From the NCBI GenBank assembly GCA_013399305.1, contig VXAI01000191.1:951191-1015190 (forward strand): a stretch of 64,000 bases of DNA, given 5' to 3'. Position numbers and translations under genes: made by a program. This stretch comes from Rostratula benghalensis (lineage: Eukaryota; Chordata; Aves; Charadriiformes; Rostratulidae). Every line of letters starts with the position of its first letter. Position 1 is the stretch's first letter. Below the pieces are notes generated by a model. That model did no database searches. It was given only the letters and a program-made list of their open reading frames with translations, and was not told the DNA's origin. Shown in pieces: positions 1-13,052 of this stretch.

Positions 1-47
1 TTCAGGTTGGAAGAGACCCTTGGGATCATCAAGTCCAATCATCGTGT
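1..47 (-). mobile_element. CR1 LINE 3' end, cut by window edge
   Basis: Read on the minus strand, this is the last part of a CR1 3' untranslated region: the GGTTGGAAGAGACC block followed by GATCATCAAGTCCAA is the usual complement of the CR1 tail. The terminal octamer repeat would lie beyond the left edge of the window. Homology is lost within about 50 bases, so this is either a very short 5'-truncated copy or an old decayed one. It has no coding capacity. Confidence 0.72.
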
Positions 48-3000
48 ATCATTAGCATAAAATAGAATTATTGGAATTCCAATAAGGCCTCATCATGAAA
101 CAGGTTTCAGGACTTTGGTGATTTTATGTTGGATTCCACAAGGAAGGAACGCATCAGATACACTTGTTTGCTGTCACTTCAGCGCCACAGTCTTTCATGC
201 AAAATAAATTTTGTATATTTTATTAACTTATTTACAAAATTATCCAGTAGAGGTTTCTTCCCCAAATCGCATTATCTTTTATGCTAACATATCCAGTAAT
301 AGTAATAACAGTACAAAAGGTATTCCTGTCCTCTTTTTAAAGACTATCCCATAGGTGATGAGGGCTCACAGTTCCCTGTTTTTCTCCAATGACTTTTTCC
401 CAGCTGAAGATTCAGGATTTACAAAGCAAAGATAGCCTTAATCTCTGCTAACACTTTCAAGGAAGGTGGGTAGTGGGAAGGCTTCTGGTTTGGGTTAAAT
501 TTTGAAAGCCCATATTATGAAATAGTACTGTTTCAATTATTTTTTCCATTTTTGTCTGTTATGAAGAATACAGAAGTGAACTGAATGAAGTCCCCAGGCT
601 GCCTCTTCTAAATGCAAAGAAAAGGTATCTCCTCTCATTGTGTTTTAGTATTGTGAGTCATATGGCTCAAACAAATGGGATGATTTATATTCTGAAAATA
701 TGCATATGTGTGGTCTCAACTCAGATGCCTAAAGACAGGATGTCTAGCATCATTTGGGCAGTCCTGTTTTGTCCAAACATCTGCATGGGGCTGACAAATA
801 CAACACACGACTTGGCAGGCACTTGCATCCTTCTGTAGCAGCAGCTGAAGGCTTCTCTAAGCTATCTCAAATAGACATGAATTCTTATGTCCAGACAAGT
901 GAATTAAGTCTGCTGTCTCCCTGTTTTGGATAGAGAGTAAGAAATTCAAGTCAGGCAAAATACATCCAATCAAAAGCACACAGAATCCAATGAAACTGAT
1001 GTGATGGATGGCAATGCTGTGCAGATGTGGTAAAAGTTTTGTCTTTATTACAAAAAAAATATAATAAAATAAAATTGATAGTACTTCAACCACTGAATGT
1101 TGTGAACTATAGTATTTTGAGTTTAATTCACAGAAATATGGTATCTTTAATACTGGAAATATGGAATACCCTCACCTGTTCCCTTTTCTGACATTTATTA
1201 ATAATCCTTTCCCTTTTCACTATTATTCTCTGTTGATAAATAGCACAATTGCAATGCCACCAGCATTAAGACTTCCATAATACTGAATAGGATGTAACAC
1301 AGTAGACAATAAGAAATACAGACCAAGACTATCGCATGTAGTCACCCTTTTAGAGAGGTGCTAAGCAAATGCAGAATACTACGTCAAAAAGAAGTCACAT
1401 TATCTATGTGAACCATTGCAAAAATTAAAACTGGTTTAGTGAAGCGAGCAAAAAAATCACACTTATTTAGAAAGGCACAAACCCCTAACTTTTTATAATA
1501 TTCTTCTGCATATTAACTGTTAAAATATTCTACTGGTCCATTTTCCTGCTTCTTGTAATGGAGTCTAATGATGTTGTGTATCCTAAAAGTTATGGACGAG
1601 TTGATAAGTGTATGTAGAAGAAAAAAATTCTTTCTGGACCTGCTAGAGCTCAAAGCACAAAGATTGAAACACATGATGAATGTTGCTTTGTTTTACGGAT
1701 CGAGTGATGAAAAATGCATCCTTGTGCAGCTCATTTTACAAAATAGCTGGCTTAGATTAACAATATATAGAATTGAATGTCACAGATATGACTCTTATTT
1801 GATGAGCAAAACTAATTCACATATTTTACACAACATAGCCATAAGACCAATCATAATACAGCAATATAAATTGTTTTATATTTTTTAAATTATTAGCAAA
1901 TAAAAAAATTGCCTTTGATAACTTTAGCAGCCTGTTAGAATCACAGAATTCATATTATTCTAGCAATTACTTCTACCTTAATATAATACTTAGAATATAT
2001 TTATAAAGGTATTTTCATTACATGATTACAGAAAATGCAAGGATTATTTATTGATCTTATGATCAATTTTATTTAGGAAAAGCTGCCAAGTGGAAATTTA
2101 TTCTGCTTGTGATTGTATTTTATTGTCATATCTACAAAGTGTTTAGTTGTTCAAGTAATTTTTCATCACTCTGCCATGTACAGTCACCATACAAGCTATA
2201 GCTTGGCTATCTGCTATCAATTTAGATAAAGATATTTATAGACATATATTTAATCTGACACAGAGAAGGTAGATTTAATTAACAGGTGATAAATCAGACC
2301 ATATTGCCAATCTGGTATAGATATGCTAGAAGATTTTGGTCTAATCTGAGTTTCTATGTGCACCAAGTCTTGCTTCCTCCCTCTTCCACTAACCACCCAT
2401 TGCTTTGGTACTGTAACAACAGATAAATCACATACTTGTAGTAAAAGGGCACTGAATAACTCGATGGATGCTTGCACCTTGACTATTCAACACCCTCACT
2501 GCAAATGGCAGTTGGATGACTCTTGTCTCCAACCCAAACTGCATACGTATCGTAGGGCAGCATGGCTAACCCTACTAATACGGGCAGAATAGTGTATTTG
2601 GACCACTTCTGACTGCTTTGAATACAGAAAGAGAAAAAAGCAAAATACAACTCCAAATACTGGAAAATTCAGTGGTACATTATAAGTCATGAAGGAGGTT
2701 CTTTTTAATTCTGCACCAGAACCAATGAATTAATTGGGAATTAGTTAGTTAGTCCTATTCACCTTTTCTGCTTCACTAAAAAAACATGTCCATAATCTCT
2801 TCAATACTTAGCCTGGCTGGGATCTAAATAGCTGTAAGAAATCTTGAACATTGCTTTAAACAGAACAGAGAATTCTGTAACCAACCTATAGGATTAACTT
2901 TGGTTTTCTCAGTCCCTATTTTGTGCATTAAATCAGAACATCATCACTATTCTTATCAGCATTTTCTTCGAAATAACTGACTGAAAGCTGTCAAAATGGT

Positions 3001-3065
3001 TAATAATTAAAAACAGAGATAATTATAACATTCTGGAATCTTTGACCCCCGTTATGACCCTTTGC

Positions 3066-3100
3066 TGTGGAGCTGTTGGGTAATATGCCACAGCTCTGCA
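3066..3100 (+). other. small hairpin followed by AATAAA
   Basis: An 11-base arm (TGTGGAGCTGT, 3066-3076) can pair with 3090-3100 (ACAGCTCTGCA) across a 13-base loop. Two of the pairs are G-U in RNA. The right arm runs directly into AATAAA (about 3100-3105). There is no sign of a gene upstream, so a transcript end is not implied. The hairpin may simply be chance. Confidence 0.35.
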
Positions 3101-4409
3101 ATAAACATTCTGTCTACAGAGGGAACAGAAATCATAAATCTTTCTTCATATATGCCAAGGAAAATAATATCTGAAAATAATATCTAATAATTTGTGATAT
3201 CTGACACTGAAGCTATAAATGATTTATCAAAGGCAGAGAGAAATTATAGGAAAGGAAGCAGGACAACATTCTAGCTTTAGAGTGCTAATAGATAGATGCT
3301 TTCTGTACTTTGTGTCAAATTTACAGAACAATAAGAGAAATACCACTTCGTGTTTCCTTGGTTACAAATCTCTCTCCTTAAGGCATTAGAATTTGAAAGT
3401 CAATCACAGAATAAAAGCATACAGCTTTATATAGTCCAGGCTAAATTTCTGAATCTCCTTCTGGAACAGGGTAAACAATATTTCTATGTTGCATCCCAGA
3501 CAGTGAGATCCTCATTCTTCACAAATCAAGAGTCTAAGCATTGTCATTAAGATTAATGTCAGAGAATATAGAGAAGGAGCTGCCAAGGTTTTCTGCCTTT
3601 TTGGATAATCTGTATGTTTTCAGATATTCTTTCCTTGAGATATAGGACTCACTACTGTTCCCAGTGGGTCCAACTGGTCATAAAATTTTTTTCCAATGCG
3701 AACTTCAATCAACTTCTTGTTGTAGCAGAAGTAGCTGATAACATGATCAACTCTCTGTCTCAGACAACAAGACAGTTTTGGTGTGATCAAGAAAATAGGT
3801 AGCCAAATGAGGAAAATAACTACTAGATCGTCAAGAAGTCCCACCCAAAGTGTCCAGAATTGTCCAGAGCAAGCAGATTGTGAGTACCATCAATAGTGAA
3901 CTACATCAGAAACTCACATCAAATCAGAAAACAATGATCTGATCATCAGCAAGGTGTTTTTTATTCAGTTCTGCAGCTAAGAACGCTGAAGAGTACTGCC
4001 ATAATCAAAGGTGGCTGAAAAATTGCTCCAGAGATGGAAGGCCTGTAGCCATGCAGCAAGATTCAGGACCATTTCTCCATCCTCTGGGGAACCCATGCAA
4101 CAGAGAAAAGACCAGGGAAGCCTCACAAGCCTCCGCCAGGAATATACATAGCACAGCAGTGACTGTCACCAAGCCTCCCTGCGGGATGTGCATCATCTAT
4201 TGCATGGAACAAGGAGGTTGTGTAGAACCCTCGTTGTCAATCCAGCTTGCTCCTCTCCCTCCATGCACCATTTCTACCACAGCACAGTGAAGTCATGTAG
4301 TTAATAGATCTGCATGTATATCTGTGACTGAAGTGCTGTAGTATGCAAATCTATTTACCCTCCACACTGTCATTTGGGTTTATGTATGATATATGTAGCT
4401 TGGACTTAC

Positions 4410-4548
4410 CTGGGGCAAAGAGGAGAAGAAGATCTTATGCAATGGCAATCTTGAGTCATCCGGTGAAAGGAAATGGATGGCGATGCACTACTTTGATCCC
4501 TTCTGTAGCTGACGACGATTGAACAGCACTAACATCTGAGTGGGGAAA
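4410..4548 (-). other. exon-like segment, probably non-coding if real
   Basis: On the minus strand this 139-bp segment is bounded by an acceptor-like TTTTACTTGCAG and a near-perfect donor, CCCAG followed by GTAAGTCC. It contains several CpG dinucleotides, which are scarce around it. All three sense frames contain stops, so it cannot be an internal coding exon. It could be an exon of a long non-coding RNA or a chance pairing of splice-like motifs. Only the sequence match is observed; transcription is not shown. Confidence 0.2.
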
Positions 4549-5157
4549 CTGCAAGTAAAATGTGCTGACATTGTGACTGCTTGCCCTTTAAGAGGAAGAC
4601 CAGACAATTTAGAGAAATCTTTCCACTGTTGTTATTTGCATCTGTTCAATAGAAACTAAACTTTTTTCCCACTCTTTTTCCATAGAAATTATTTTAATTT
4701 TTTTTTAATCTAGATGAAAAAAGTGAAAAAGTTCTCAGATTCTACATGATTTAGATAGAAGTATATAATTCAGCAGGGACAAAATGCCAAATGAAATGGA
4801 AATTATTAGTGTGAGGTAAACCAACTTGCCTTTCACTTATCAAGCTGACCTTTGCATGTTGGCTGCAAAGTGCTGAGCATTATCTTTGAGCCCCCAGTAT
4901 CTTATTGGCGTTTGTGGCCTTGTGCAGAGAGCGGTAATTTGCAGTATATCTCCTCACACAGGGTCATATTCAGAATGAATTCTTATCTGAGTAGTGCAGT
5001 GAATACTGATGATAAAATACTGAGCTTTCATGCTTGCCAATAAGAGACCAACTATTGCATGATTTCCCTGCAAAAGATAAAAGCCAAATCAACAGGTAAG
5101 AGAAAATAAAAATAAGGAATATAGCTGAAGGTTTAGTACCTAGGAAGAACTAAAAGG

Positions 5158-5205
5158 GGAAAAAAAAAACCCAAAACAAACCAAAACAAAACAAACCAAC
5201 ACAAG
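5158..5205 (+). repeat. A-rich low-complexity tract
   Basis: This is a run of A followed by irregular AAAAC/AAACC units. It is simple low-complexity sequence, with no retroposon body visible on its left that would make it a poly(A) tail. Confidence 0.75.
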
Positions 5206-7154
5206 AGATAATTATTGAAAACACATCAATATCTTTTTGGTCTCATGATTTCACTTTTTTTCTTACCTGCTTGGTGGGACAAATCAATCCTCTAACATCA
5301 CATATACCCTTCACATTATTTGAATTTTTCTTGGCCTCTTATACACCCAAAAGAATAAATGTCTACTTCTCTAACAAGTAGCATGAATATTCCTCAGTTC
5401 TTTCAGGCCTCAGTGAGGGATAGTGGCACGAGAGCAGAAGCTGCTTTAGTGCTATTCAGTTCCATCTTTTAAAAAATTAGACTGCTGTTAATGGAAGTCT
5501 TGTAACAGAAATACAATTTTTATCTAGTGAGCATTGTTCTTCCACAAAGACATTTCAACGTGTAGGTCTTCCCTCTCCTTGTTTGCTATATCTGCATGGG
5601 TTTTGATACTGGTAAACTTCACCTCCACACATTTAAAGAATGTTTGTTTAAGTGGAATCCTCTTTCTATAGGAAGCACCAGAATTTTAAAGATTTATCTC
5701 TAAAGGGGTGACACTTAAATTAATTATTGAACACTGTTAACTGAAAATCTGGCCTAGGAGAAATCAATTCCTGTGGACAAACACTTCTGAAGAATTCATT
5801 CTGCAAACATGTAAAAATGCATTGTGTAGTCTTGGCTTCACTAAAAATAATGAGCATTTTACCCTCCAGTTTCATGCAGCCAAAAATCCACCTGCAATTT
5901 TGTAAGTGTCGGAATGATCTGCTGCCATGCAATGAACATGTTCTGTAGTAGACAAAATTATGATTAGTAATCGTAGACAAATTTAGTGGAGCTATGTTTA
6001 GTACTGCAGAGATTATCAATTCCCCTCCACTCACAGCATGGCAAAACTAACCGGATGGGTTGGAAATATCTCTGCTGAATGCAGAGGTTCCCCCTTCGTT
6101 TTCCCTACTTACCTCGCAAAGAAAAGATTGGGTACTCTAAGAGTAGCCTTACTTACTCAAGTGCAGCCAAGAAAGAATCTATATTTAGTGCACACCCTCT
6201 ATTACTTGCAACAGTAAAGCGTACTGTTTGTAATAATTGACATATATCTGTCATTAATTAGAGATACCATATTAGTATACTCTTTTTTCTATCGTGTCAA
6301 AATAGAATGAACTGATTTGACTACTAAATAGAAAACAAAGAAAAGACAAGATATACAAATGACCTTGTTTAAATATAGCTTTATATATGACAGAGAGAAA
6401 CAGTATGAGCTTTGCAGGCGTAGCAAAATATTACAAAATAATTACAAGGGTAATTAGCCTGCTATTTGATTTTAAATTTATGGCTGTATCCGCCTCCTTC
6501 TGCAGTTCTGCAACACTATATGATATTATAGATAGTATAAATGTCCACATTTGAGTGACTGACTACTGTTTATGGACTTAGAATGACAAACCAGAAGCAG
6601 ATTTGTGTCATAACTGGATTGCAAGATGAAAAAATCCAGCTAGATGTGTCATTTGCACACACTGCTATTCTGGCAAAATGATGAAGAAGACTGCATTTGG
6701 AAACTCCTTCTAATTCAAAGCACAGCCTTTTGATGCTATATACATAATAGCGAGGGTTTTCCAGAGTTATGCAGTCTTGACAGGAAGATACCTTAGAGTT
6801 GTCTGTCTTAAAAATAAGCATGTAATGGAAGCACGGAGTAACAACTGGTGCTGCTGTATTGCATTTATATAATCTTCTGGACACCTTTGCATTAAAGGTT
6901 GTATTAGATAGTACAGAGGCTTCTGCAAATGACTGGCTGAAATGAATTTATTAAACTCTTTACTAACCAAGTCCCTAATTGGGTTGGAAATGCTTGGGGA
7001 ATTAGGTGTTAATTTTGAGAGGTTTGGGATTTATAGCAGCTACTATTTTGAATGATAGCATTTCCTCCTCCAGATTATCACACTCATTATGGCTGAAGTG
7101 CACTTGCAAGACAAGTTAGAAATGATACTGGAGGAAAATTACGACTCTTTCTAG

Positions 7155-7169
7155 GGAACAGTGCTGATG
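7155..7169 (+). other. 15-nt segment between splice-like sites
   Basis: CTCTTTCTAG precedes and GTGAGT follows a 15-nt stretch. The upstream pyrimidine tract is short. A microexon is possible, but similar pairs are expected by chance in this much sequence. Confidence 0.1.
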
Positions 7170-7628
7170 GTGAGTTGCCCCCTTCACCATCTGTGATTTC
7201 CATGATTATTTTTTACTCAGGTTTTTCAGAATACAGACCTTGACATTTTTTTTTATCCATTAAGCTTGAAAGGATCCTTAAAAAATGGTATTGGACAACT
7301 ATTTAATAATTCTTAGAGTTCATAACCTTTGGGTTTAAAAGACCTTCAGCACCCATTCTACCCCATCATTTTTCTTTCCCTCTCCACCCCCGCAGGAAGA
7401 ATATTCTTGTCACTGAGAAGTAAGACAAATTATAGCTGAGAGATATTTAAACCATATCTCTTTTTCTTGAACAGAGGAGGATAGTCAAGTTAACATCTAG
7501 CAGAGAGAATTGCTTGGAAGAATACCATATGCCTTAAACACAAACTGGGTAAGATGATGATGCTGACTGACAGTAGAGAGCATTTTGAGGAACATGAATA
7601 AAAGATGTCCATCTCTTGGGGAAAGTCT

Positions 7629-7930
7629 GTTTACAAAGGCCTGCAGTGACAGGATGAGGGGCAATGGCTTCAAGCTGGAGAAGAGCAGATTTAGACTGGA
7701 CATTAGGAATAGGTTCTTTACCATGAGGGTGGCAGACCACTGGAAGGGTTGCCCAGGGAGGTGTTTGAGGCCCCTTCCCTGGAGATATTCCAGGTGAGGC
7801 TCAACGAGGCCCTGGGCAACCTGGTCTGGTTGGGGGTGTCCCTGCTGACTGTGGGGAGCTCAGACCAGATGACCTCAGAGGTTCCTTTCTGGCCTGGACC
7901 ATTCTACGAACCTATGATTCTATGATTCTT
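7629..7930 (+). mobile_element. CR1 LINE 3' end (5'-truncated)
   Basis: This is about 300 bases of CR1 3' region in sense orientation. It starts near the conserved TTTACAAAGGCCTGCAGTGA block, runs through the AGGATGAGGGGCAATGG motif and the CCCTGGGCAACCTG block, and ends in two copies of an ATTCTATG-type octamer, the CR1 hallmark. The copy is strongly 5'-truncated, as most CR1 insertions are, so no endonuclease or reverse transcriptase part is present. The good match to the recalled consensus and the intact tail suggest a moderately young copy. Short frames on both strands within it are not genes. Confidence 0.92.
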
Positions 7931-8907
7931 ACTGAAGAGATATTTTTCAACAAGAAGACCCACTATAATTCCAGACAAAGGAGAACAGAAGTGATTTCAC
8001 TTACTTTTTAGTTGCTGGAAGACTCTAGATAATTTTTTCCCCACAGATGCATGCTTCACTTGTGGTGAATTTTGCTTACGCTGTTCTAAATTTTAACAAC
8101 TAACACATTGTTCTAAACTGAGTGACGAATGCTGCCATTTTATTCCAGTAACTTTAGGATTCAGTTACTGATTTCTGAATGGGAAGACATGGTTTCAGTA
8201 TTACTGAAAGTCATACTCTGTGTCGTAAATTAGCTGCACCTTCATTTCCAGATGAAATTGAAAGTGCAGGTTATTAAAAAAATATTGCATAACTTTTAAG
8301 TTATTATTGGGCAGCAATACATTGGCTTCTTCTCCCTTTCAGAGATGAAATACGTGTGAGTCAGAAATAAGGTCGTCTCAGCAGTAGCCTCTTACACAGA
8401 TACAACTGCAATGAACATGTTATAACTGCGTGACAATAAACATCCAAACAATGATGTTCTAATCCTTACAAGTTCACAAGTGCTGTGCAGAGCTAGGCAC
8501 ACTGGTAAATTTAATGTAATTTTTTATATAAAAGCATTCCTTCATTGATGCAAATAGAATGTAGTGAAAACATGCCTAATTTCAGGACCAGACCAACTAT
8601 TTAATCGATTTCTTCATGTAAAATTAATTGCCTTTTCATAACAGCATGCTTCATGTACTTAGAATGCCTTGCCCTAAAAAAAAAAAAGAAAAAGAATTCA
8701 CAAAGGTTTAGAAACTAAGCAACTCCAAGGTAATGTGCTGATAAATCCCAGAATAGCAATAGCAAAATATTTAGTTATTGACAGCAATTCTTGGCCTTGA
8801 AATCTCAGCATTTTAGGCTTATTCACTGCAGGAGCCAGAAGAAATTGACAAGTAGTTATTGTTCTTTGTTCAGTTTCCATGGCAGCATTAATAACAACTT
8901 GGAGGGG

Positions 8908-8927
8908 TTTATTTATTTATTTATTTT
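8908..8927 (+). repeat. (TTTA)n microsatellite
   Basis: About five copies of TTTA. Confidence 0.85.
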
Positions 8928-11918
8928 CCGTCTTTACAAGCCTCCCTTTATCCTTCACTGTACTGGAAGTTTCTCAGGATTGTAACCCATCTGTCCCTGA
9001 ACGTACAATCGCCCTGGTCCTGCTTAGGAGGAGCTGTGTTGCAGCAATTATTGTTTGGGTATTTACAGGCATGTGCTTGAGAATTTGTTGTTGCATCCTA
9101 ACGGTCTTGTACTGTGACATGGTAAGGTTTACTGTACTGTAAAGTACTGGTGAAGTACTGTATTTATGGAACTACTACAATGCATACATACTTCTCCCAG
9201 ACACTAACTAATGTTCCAGTTTCCTTTTCTCCTTTTGTTAAGGAAGAAGTGTTATTGTCTGATGTTGTATCACAGGAAGAAGTTTAATGAGACTATACAG
9301 CTTTACAGCCATTCCCCAAATACTGCCTGATATATCTCAAATACCAGAAGTACTGCACTTACTCTGACTTCTACACACCATGGCCAGTACTCATCTGCAC
9401 TGATCCTGTTCCACGTGGAAGCCTGAGGCAAGCCACATCCTACATCCTTGCAAATTAGGCAAGTGAAGACTTTGTCTTCCTCCAAAACCATCAGACTCAA
9501 ATCTGCAAAGATTTCTTACAGTAATTACCACTTATGTTAAAGAAATTAACTACACATGGACCAAAGGCAAGGACAGCTCTGCAGAGTTGTGTGAGCACAG
9601 TCTGTCATTTTTTATATGTTTTATTATTTCCTATCTTTGGTATGTGTTCAAAACTTAAATCACCTTAATTATTATCGCATAATTTATTGATACCCAGTAT
9701 GTGCTTTCCTCAAAGTAGCCCTGAAGCTTTGAAGTACTTCAAAACACTAAATTAATCTGTGCAGTTTAGGTACTGATGAAATCAGGAGGGATCTTTCAGT
9801 GAGAGATAAGCTGTTCATATCTTCCCTTTGGAAACTTCAGTGGAATCCAAAACACATCCCGCTTCAGTGAATAACTCCCCTGAAGCTAATGGCTTTATTG
9901 ACAATTGCAGTTCCATCAATTCTTCTGGTTTGTTTGAAATGGCTCCTATAAGCCAAATGTATTATGTACACTTAAACTGAAAACGTCCTAGTTGTATTTG
10001 TGTAACAGGTTAAGTAGGTAATCATGTACCCAGTAGCCATGGTGAAAAGGGGAATAGGAGAAGACATTCAGCATCACTAATTTCAAAGGATCATGCTCTG
10101 AGCAAAATCCCAGTAAGAGTTGAATGCTTACTTAGAAAGAAGGAAAAGTGGAGCTCGTGTCAAATCTCAAGCACTATTATTAAATGCTGGCAGTAGGTAA
10201 CCCAGGAGGTTTCCTATTCACTTGGATAGGAACTCACACACAAATAAAAAGTCACTAACATGAGTGAGAGTTCAACAGACTGATCTGTCGTTATTTTCAC
10301 ATCATTGTTGCCACTGTGTCCTGTGGAAAATAACCAACATTTTCCCATTATTCAGGCTGTCAGACCTATGCAACACATTAAGTTAGAGGTCTTCTTAACT
10401 TGCTATTATTCCTTTAAAGTGATTTTTTTGCTTTCTTTCTGCCATTTTTTTTTCTATCTGTAAGAGTAGTTTTATTATCATAGGTCATAATGTCAATATA
10501 AAAAGTATTCTGCAATAAAAAGAACCCCCTTTAACTGTCAGAGTTCAGCACACATGGAAGTCATTAAATTCAGACAATGACTGGTCAGATTTCCCCAGCT
10601 TCCTCCAGCCAGTGGTAATCATCAACCTAAAGAGCAAATTCCAGTTTAGAATCTCTGACTTTCCAGCTCAGGGCTGAAAATCAAGAATTCATCTCAATTC
10701 CCTGACAAACGAGCTGGGCTCTTGCAAAGTGCTGCAGATTTGGAAGACCTATGACTGTGTTGAATACTTCTGTGAATCTCTTGCTGGGAAAAACAAGAAA
10801 CAGTAAGTGTAAGCTGTTGAATGGGCTGTTCTATCTTAAAGGAAGTAGGTGTAATAAAAAAAAAATAAAATCTAGTCTCCAGTCAGCTGTCCTTAGGTCA
10901 AATTTTAATCTATAAAAACAAATAGGCTGGAACAGAAATTTGAAAAATCCAAGTTTTTCTCACAAGCTTCATTTCCTAATGTCTACCCCTTCAGTTTTAC
11001 GTGTTATTTCCTTTTTCATTTTCTCACCCAGCTGACTGGAGTATTTAATCTATTTTAATCTATTTGTACAATGTAAACACTGAGGAAAAAATAGTGGAGG
11101 AATGAGCAAACTTAGTTGCATGGGTAAACTAAAGATAACATCACAAATAGTAACAAATATGCAGCTTTCCATAATTAGAAATCACATAGTTCTGCAAATA
11201 TTTCTAAAGATAATCTTACTACCTGCAGTTAACGGAAGGAGAAGTGCAAGGCAGCACTGTGCCTTGCCTAGGCGAGGATGACCCAGTAAGTAAGACCAAG
11301 TGCTTGTCCTTCTGGCAACACAACCCAGTCTCCACTTAAGCACACTTCTTATTTTGTACTCGTTGGGTTTGCTGTGTTTGCTACCGTGAGAACTTCGGAC
11401 CTGCAGGCAGTGCCAAAAGAACAGCCTCCACTCTGTCTTCCTGTGCTAAAACAGCCTTCCCAGGGCTGTCCCTGAACCTCCTTGGAGGTTACTGCTCTGC
11501 TTCATTGCATATTTCATGTTCAGATGTGGGCAGAGTTAGAAACATGGTGATGTTCTCATTATTACAGGTCTCCACTTCCATTTAGATTCACCAGTAGTTC
11601 CAGTGGAAAAGGTAGGATTAAGTTTTCCCATTTCTTTCAGCGCATTCCTCACAAATTAAAATCTTTTTACTGCTGCAAAACAAAGCAATAAAACCCCAAG
11701 TCCTTCATATGACAGGTGCTCTGGAGGTCAGACATCTGACCCACATCTGTGGCCTTGATTATCAACTTTGGCAATTAATTTCACAATCAACCATTACAAA
11801 GATGTTTCCCGTGTACAAATCAACGAGAAATAGGAATATCCAAAGGACCAGAGAAATGTTTTAGAGAGGGAAGTGTTGGAGGGGAGACAGGGCTAACAGA
11901 AGCTGAGAAACAGAGAAT

Positions 11919-11970
11919 TAAAAAAAAAAAAAGGGAGAAAGAAGAAAAAAAAACCCTAAACCAAACCCAA
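11919..11970 (+). repeat. purine/A-rich low-complexity tract
   Basis: A 13-A run, an AG-rich stretch, another A run and then irregular CCTAAACC/CCCAAACC units. It is not a telomeric repeat because no TTAGGG or CCCTAA array is present. Confidence 0.75.
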
Positions 11971-12704
11971 ACCACTCCAAAACAAGCGATAATATTCTTC
12001 ACCAGGACTCTGAACGGAGATGCATCCTCTTTCTGCCTAATAACACACCTGGTGAGAAATATTTAGACATTTAATAAGGCTAATGACAATACAAAAAAGC
12101 AAGCTGCCATATGGCAAGGACTCTGTCCATCATAATCTTTCATTAATGTCATGTTGACATACTCTAACTTTTAGGACAATTCTAACTGCAAATTTACTCT
12201 CCCCTCTCCACAGGCCACCATGATTTGCCCCACATTCCTGAATTTCTTTCATTTCCATGAACAATCACCCAAAGTAAGTGAGCATGCATAATTTAGCACT
12301 AGTTCCTGGATTTGCAATCCACGTTGGCAATTCTCACATACCCAAGTGGGCACATCAGTTGTGCCACTCACATGAACAAAGGCCACATACAGTTTCAAGA
12401 GATGCAACCAGAAATGCTCTGAGAGGTTGTAAGCATGTCACTTTTTCTTTCAAACATCTACTTAAAAAAAAATATAAAAAAAATTGGTAAAGCCAAGTGA
12501 GCAAATTAAGGCCCGAGGGATTCTGTGAGAAAGTGAGAGATCAAATAATCTTGCCTTACAGAGTGAATACATGTAAATTAAGTGCTGCTCTCACTTCTGA
12601 TCACTTCCTGAATCCTTTCTTAACCATACTGGAAATCATCCAGTCTATATATTACCTTGGCCAAATCTCCTCATTTGTCTTCTTGTATTTTCTTGCTTGG
12701 TGGT

Positions 12705-12734
12705 TGTTTTTGTTTGTTTGTTTGTTTGTTTTGT
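12705..12734 (+). repeat. (TTTG)n microsatellite
   Basis: About seven TTTG units with slight irregularity at the ends. Confidence 0.88.
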
Positions 12735-12998
12735 TCATTTGGGGTTTTTTTTAATCTTATCTAAATACATAGCTGAGACTGTCATTGTTTGGATTTTTTT
12801 TCCCAAGGATAGAAGATTTATCCTAGAGAAAACAAAAATAATCCAACCACTTAGCCATTACTAAGTCACTCAACTACACTACTATCTAATATGCAACTCT
12901 TGAATAAATGTGAATATTATTAAAAAAAATAAATACTTAAAATCTGAAGTTTCTTTTAAAACGTATTGTTTGTATCATTTGTTCCAAATCTTATGCAG

Positions 12999-13052
12999 CA
13001 GAAGGCTCACAGCTGGAAATGTTTATGCAGCTTTGCTGGAAAGACAAATTAG
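12999..13052 (+). other. 54-nt exon-like segment
   Basis: It is bounded by an acceptor-like TTCCAAATCTTATGCAG and a strong donor, TTAG followed by GTAAGTTC. The acceptor is a tandem GCAGCAG, giving a possible alternative start three bases later. Two of the three frames are open through the segment. The short length makes an open frame uninformative, and no domain is recognisable. Confidence 0.15.

Larger units (their letters stand above)
48..7628. other. gene-free AT-rich interval
   Basis: No supported gene or recognisable transposon is visible here on either strand. Open frames reach about 106 codons but have no recognisable domain. The interval holds an A-rich tract near 5158-5205, a short hairpin at 3066-3100, an exon-like segment on the minus strand at 4410-4548 and a 15-nt splice-bounded segment at 7155-7169. 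These are listed separately. The rest looks like unique vertebrate non-coding sequence. Confidence 0.65.

Noticed and set aside
11940..11970. Possible interstitial telomeric repeat (CCCTAAACC, CCCAAACC)
   Set aside because: The units are irregular and never give two consecutive CCCTAA units.
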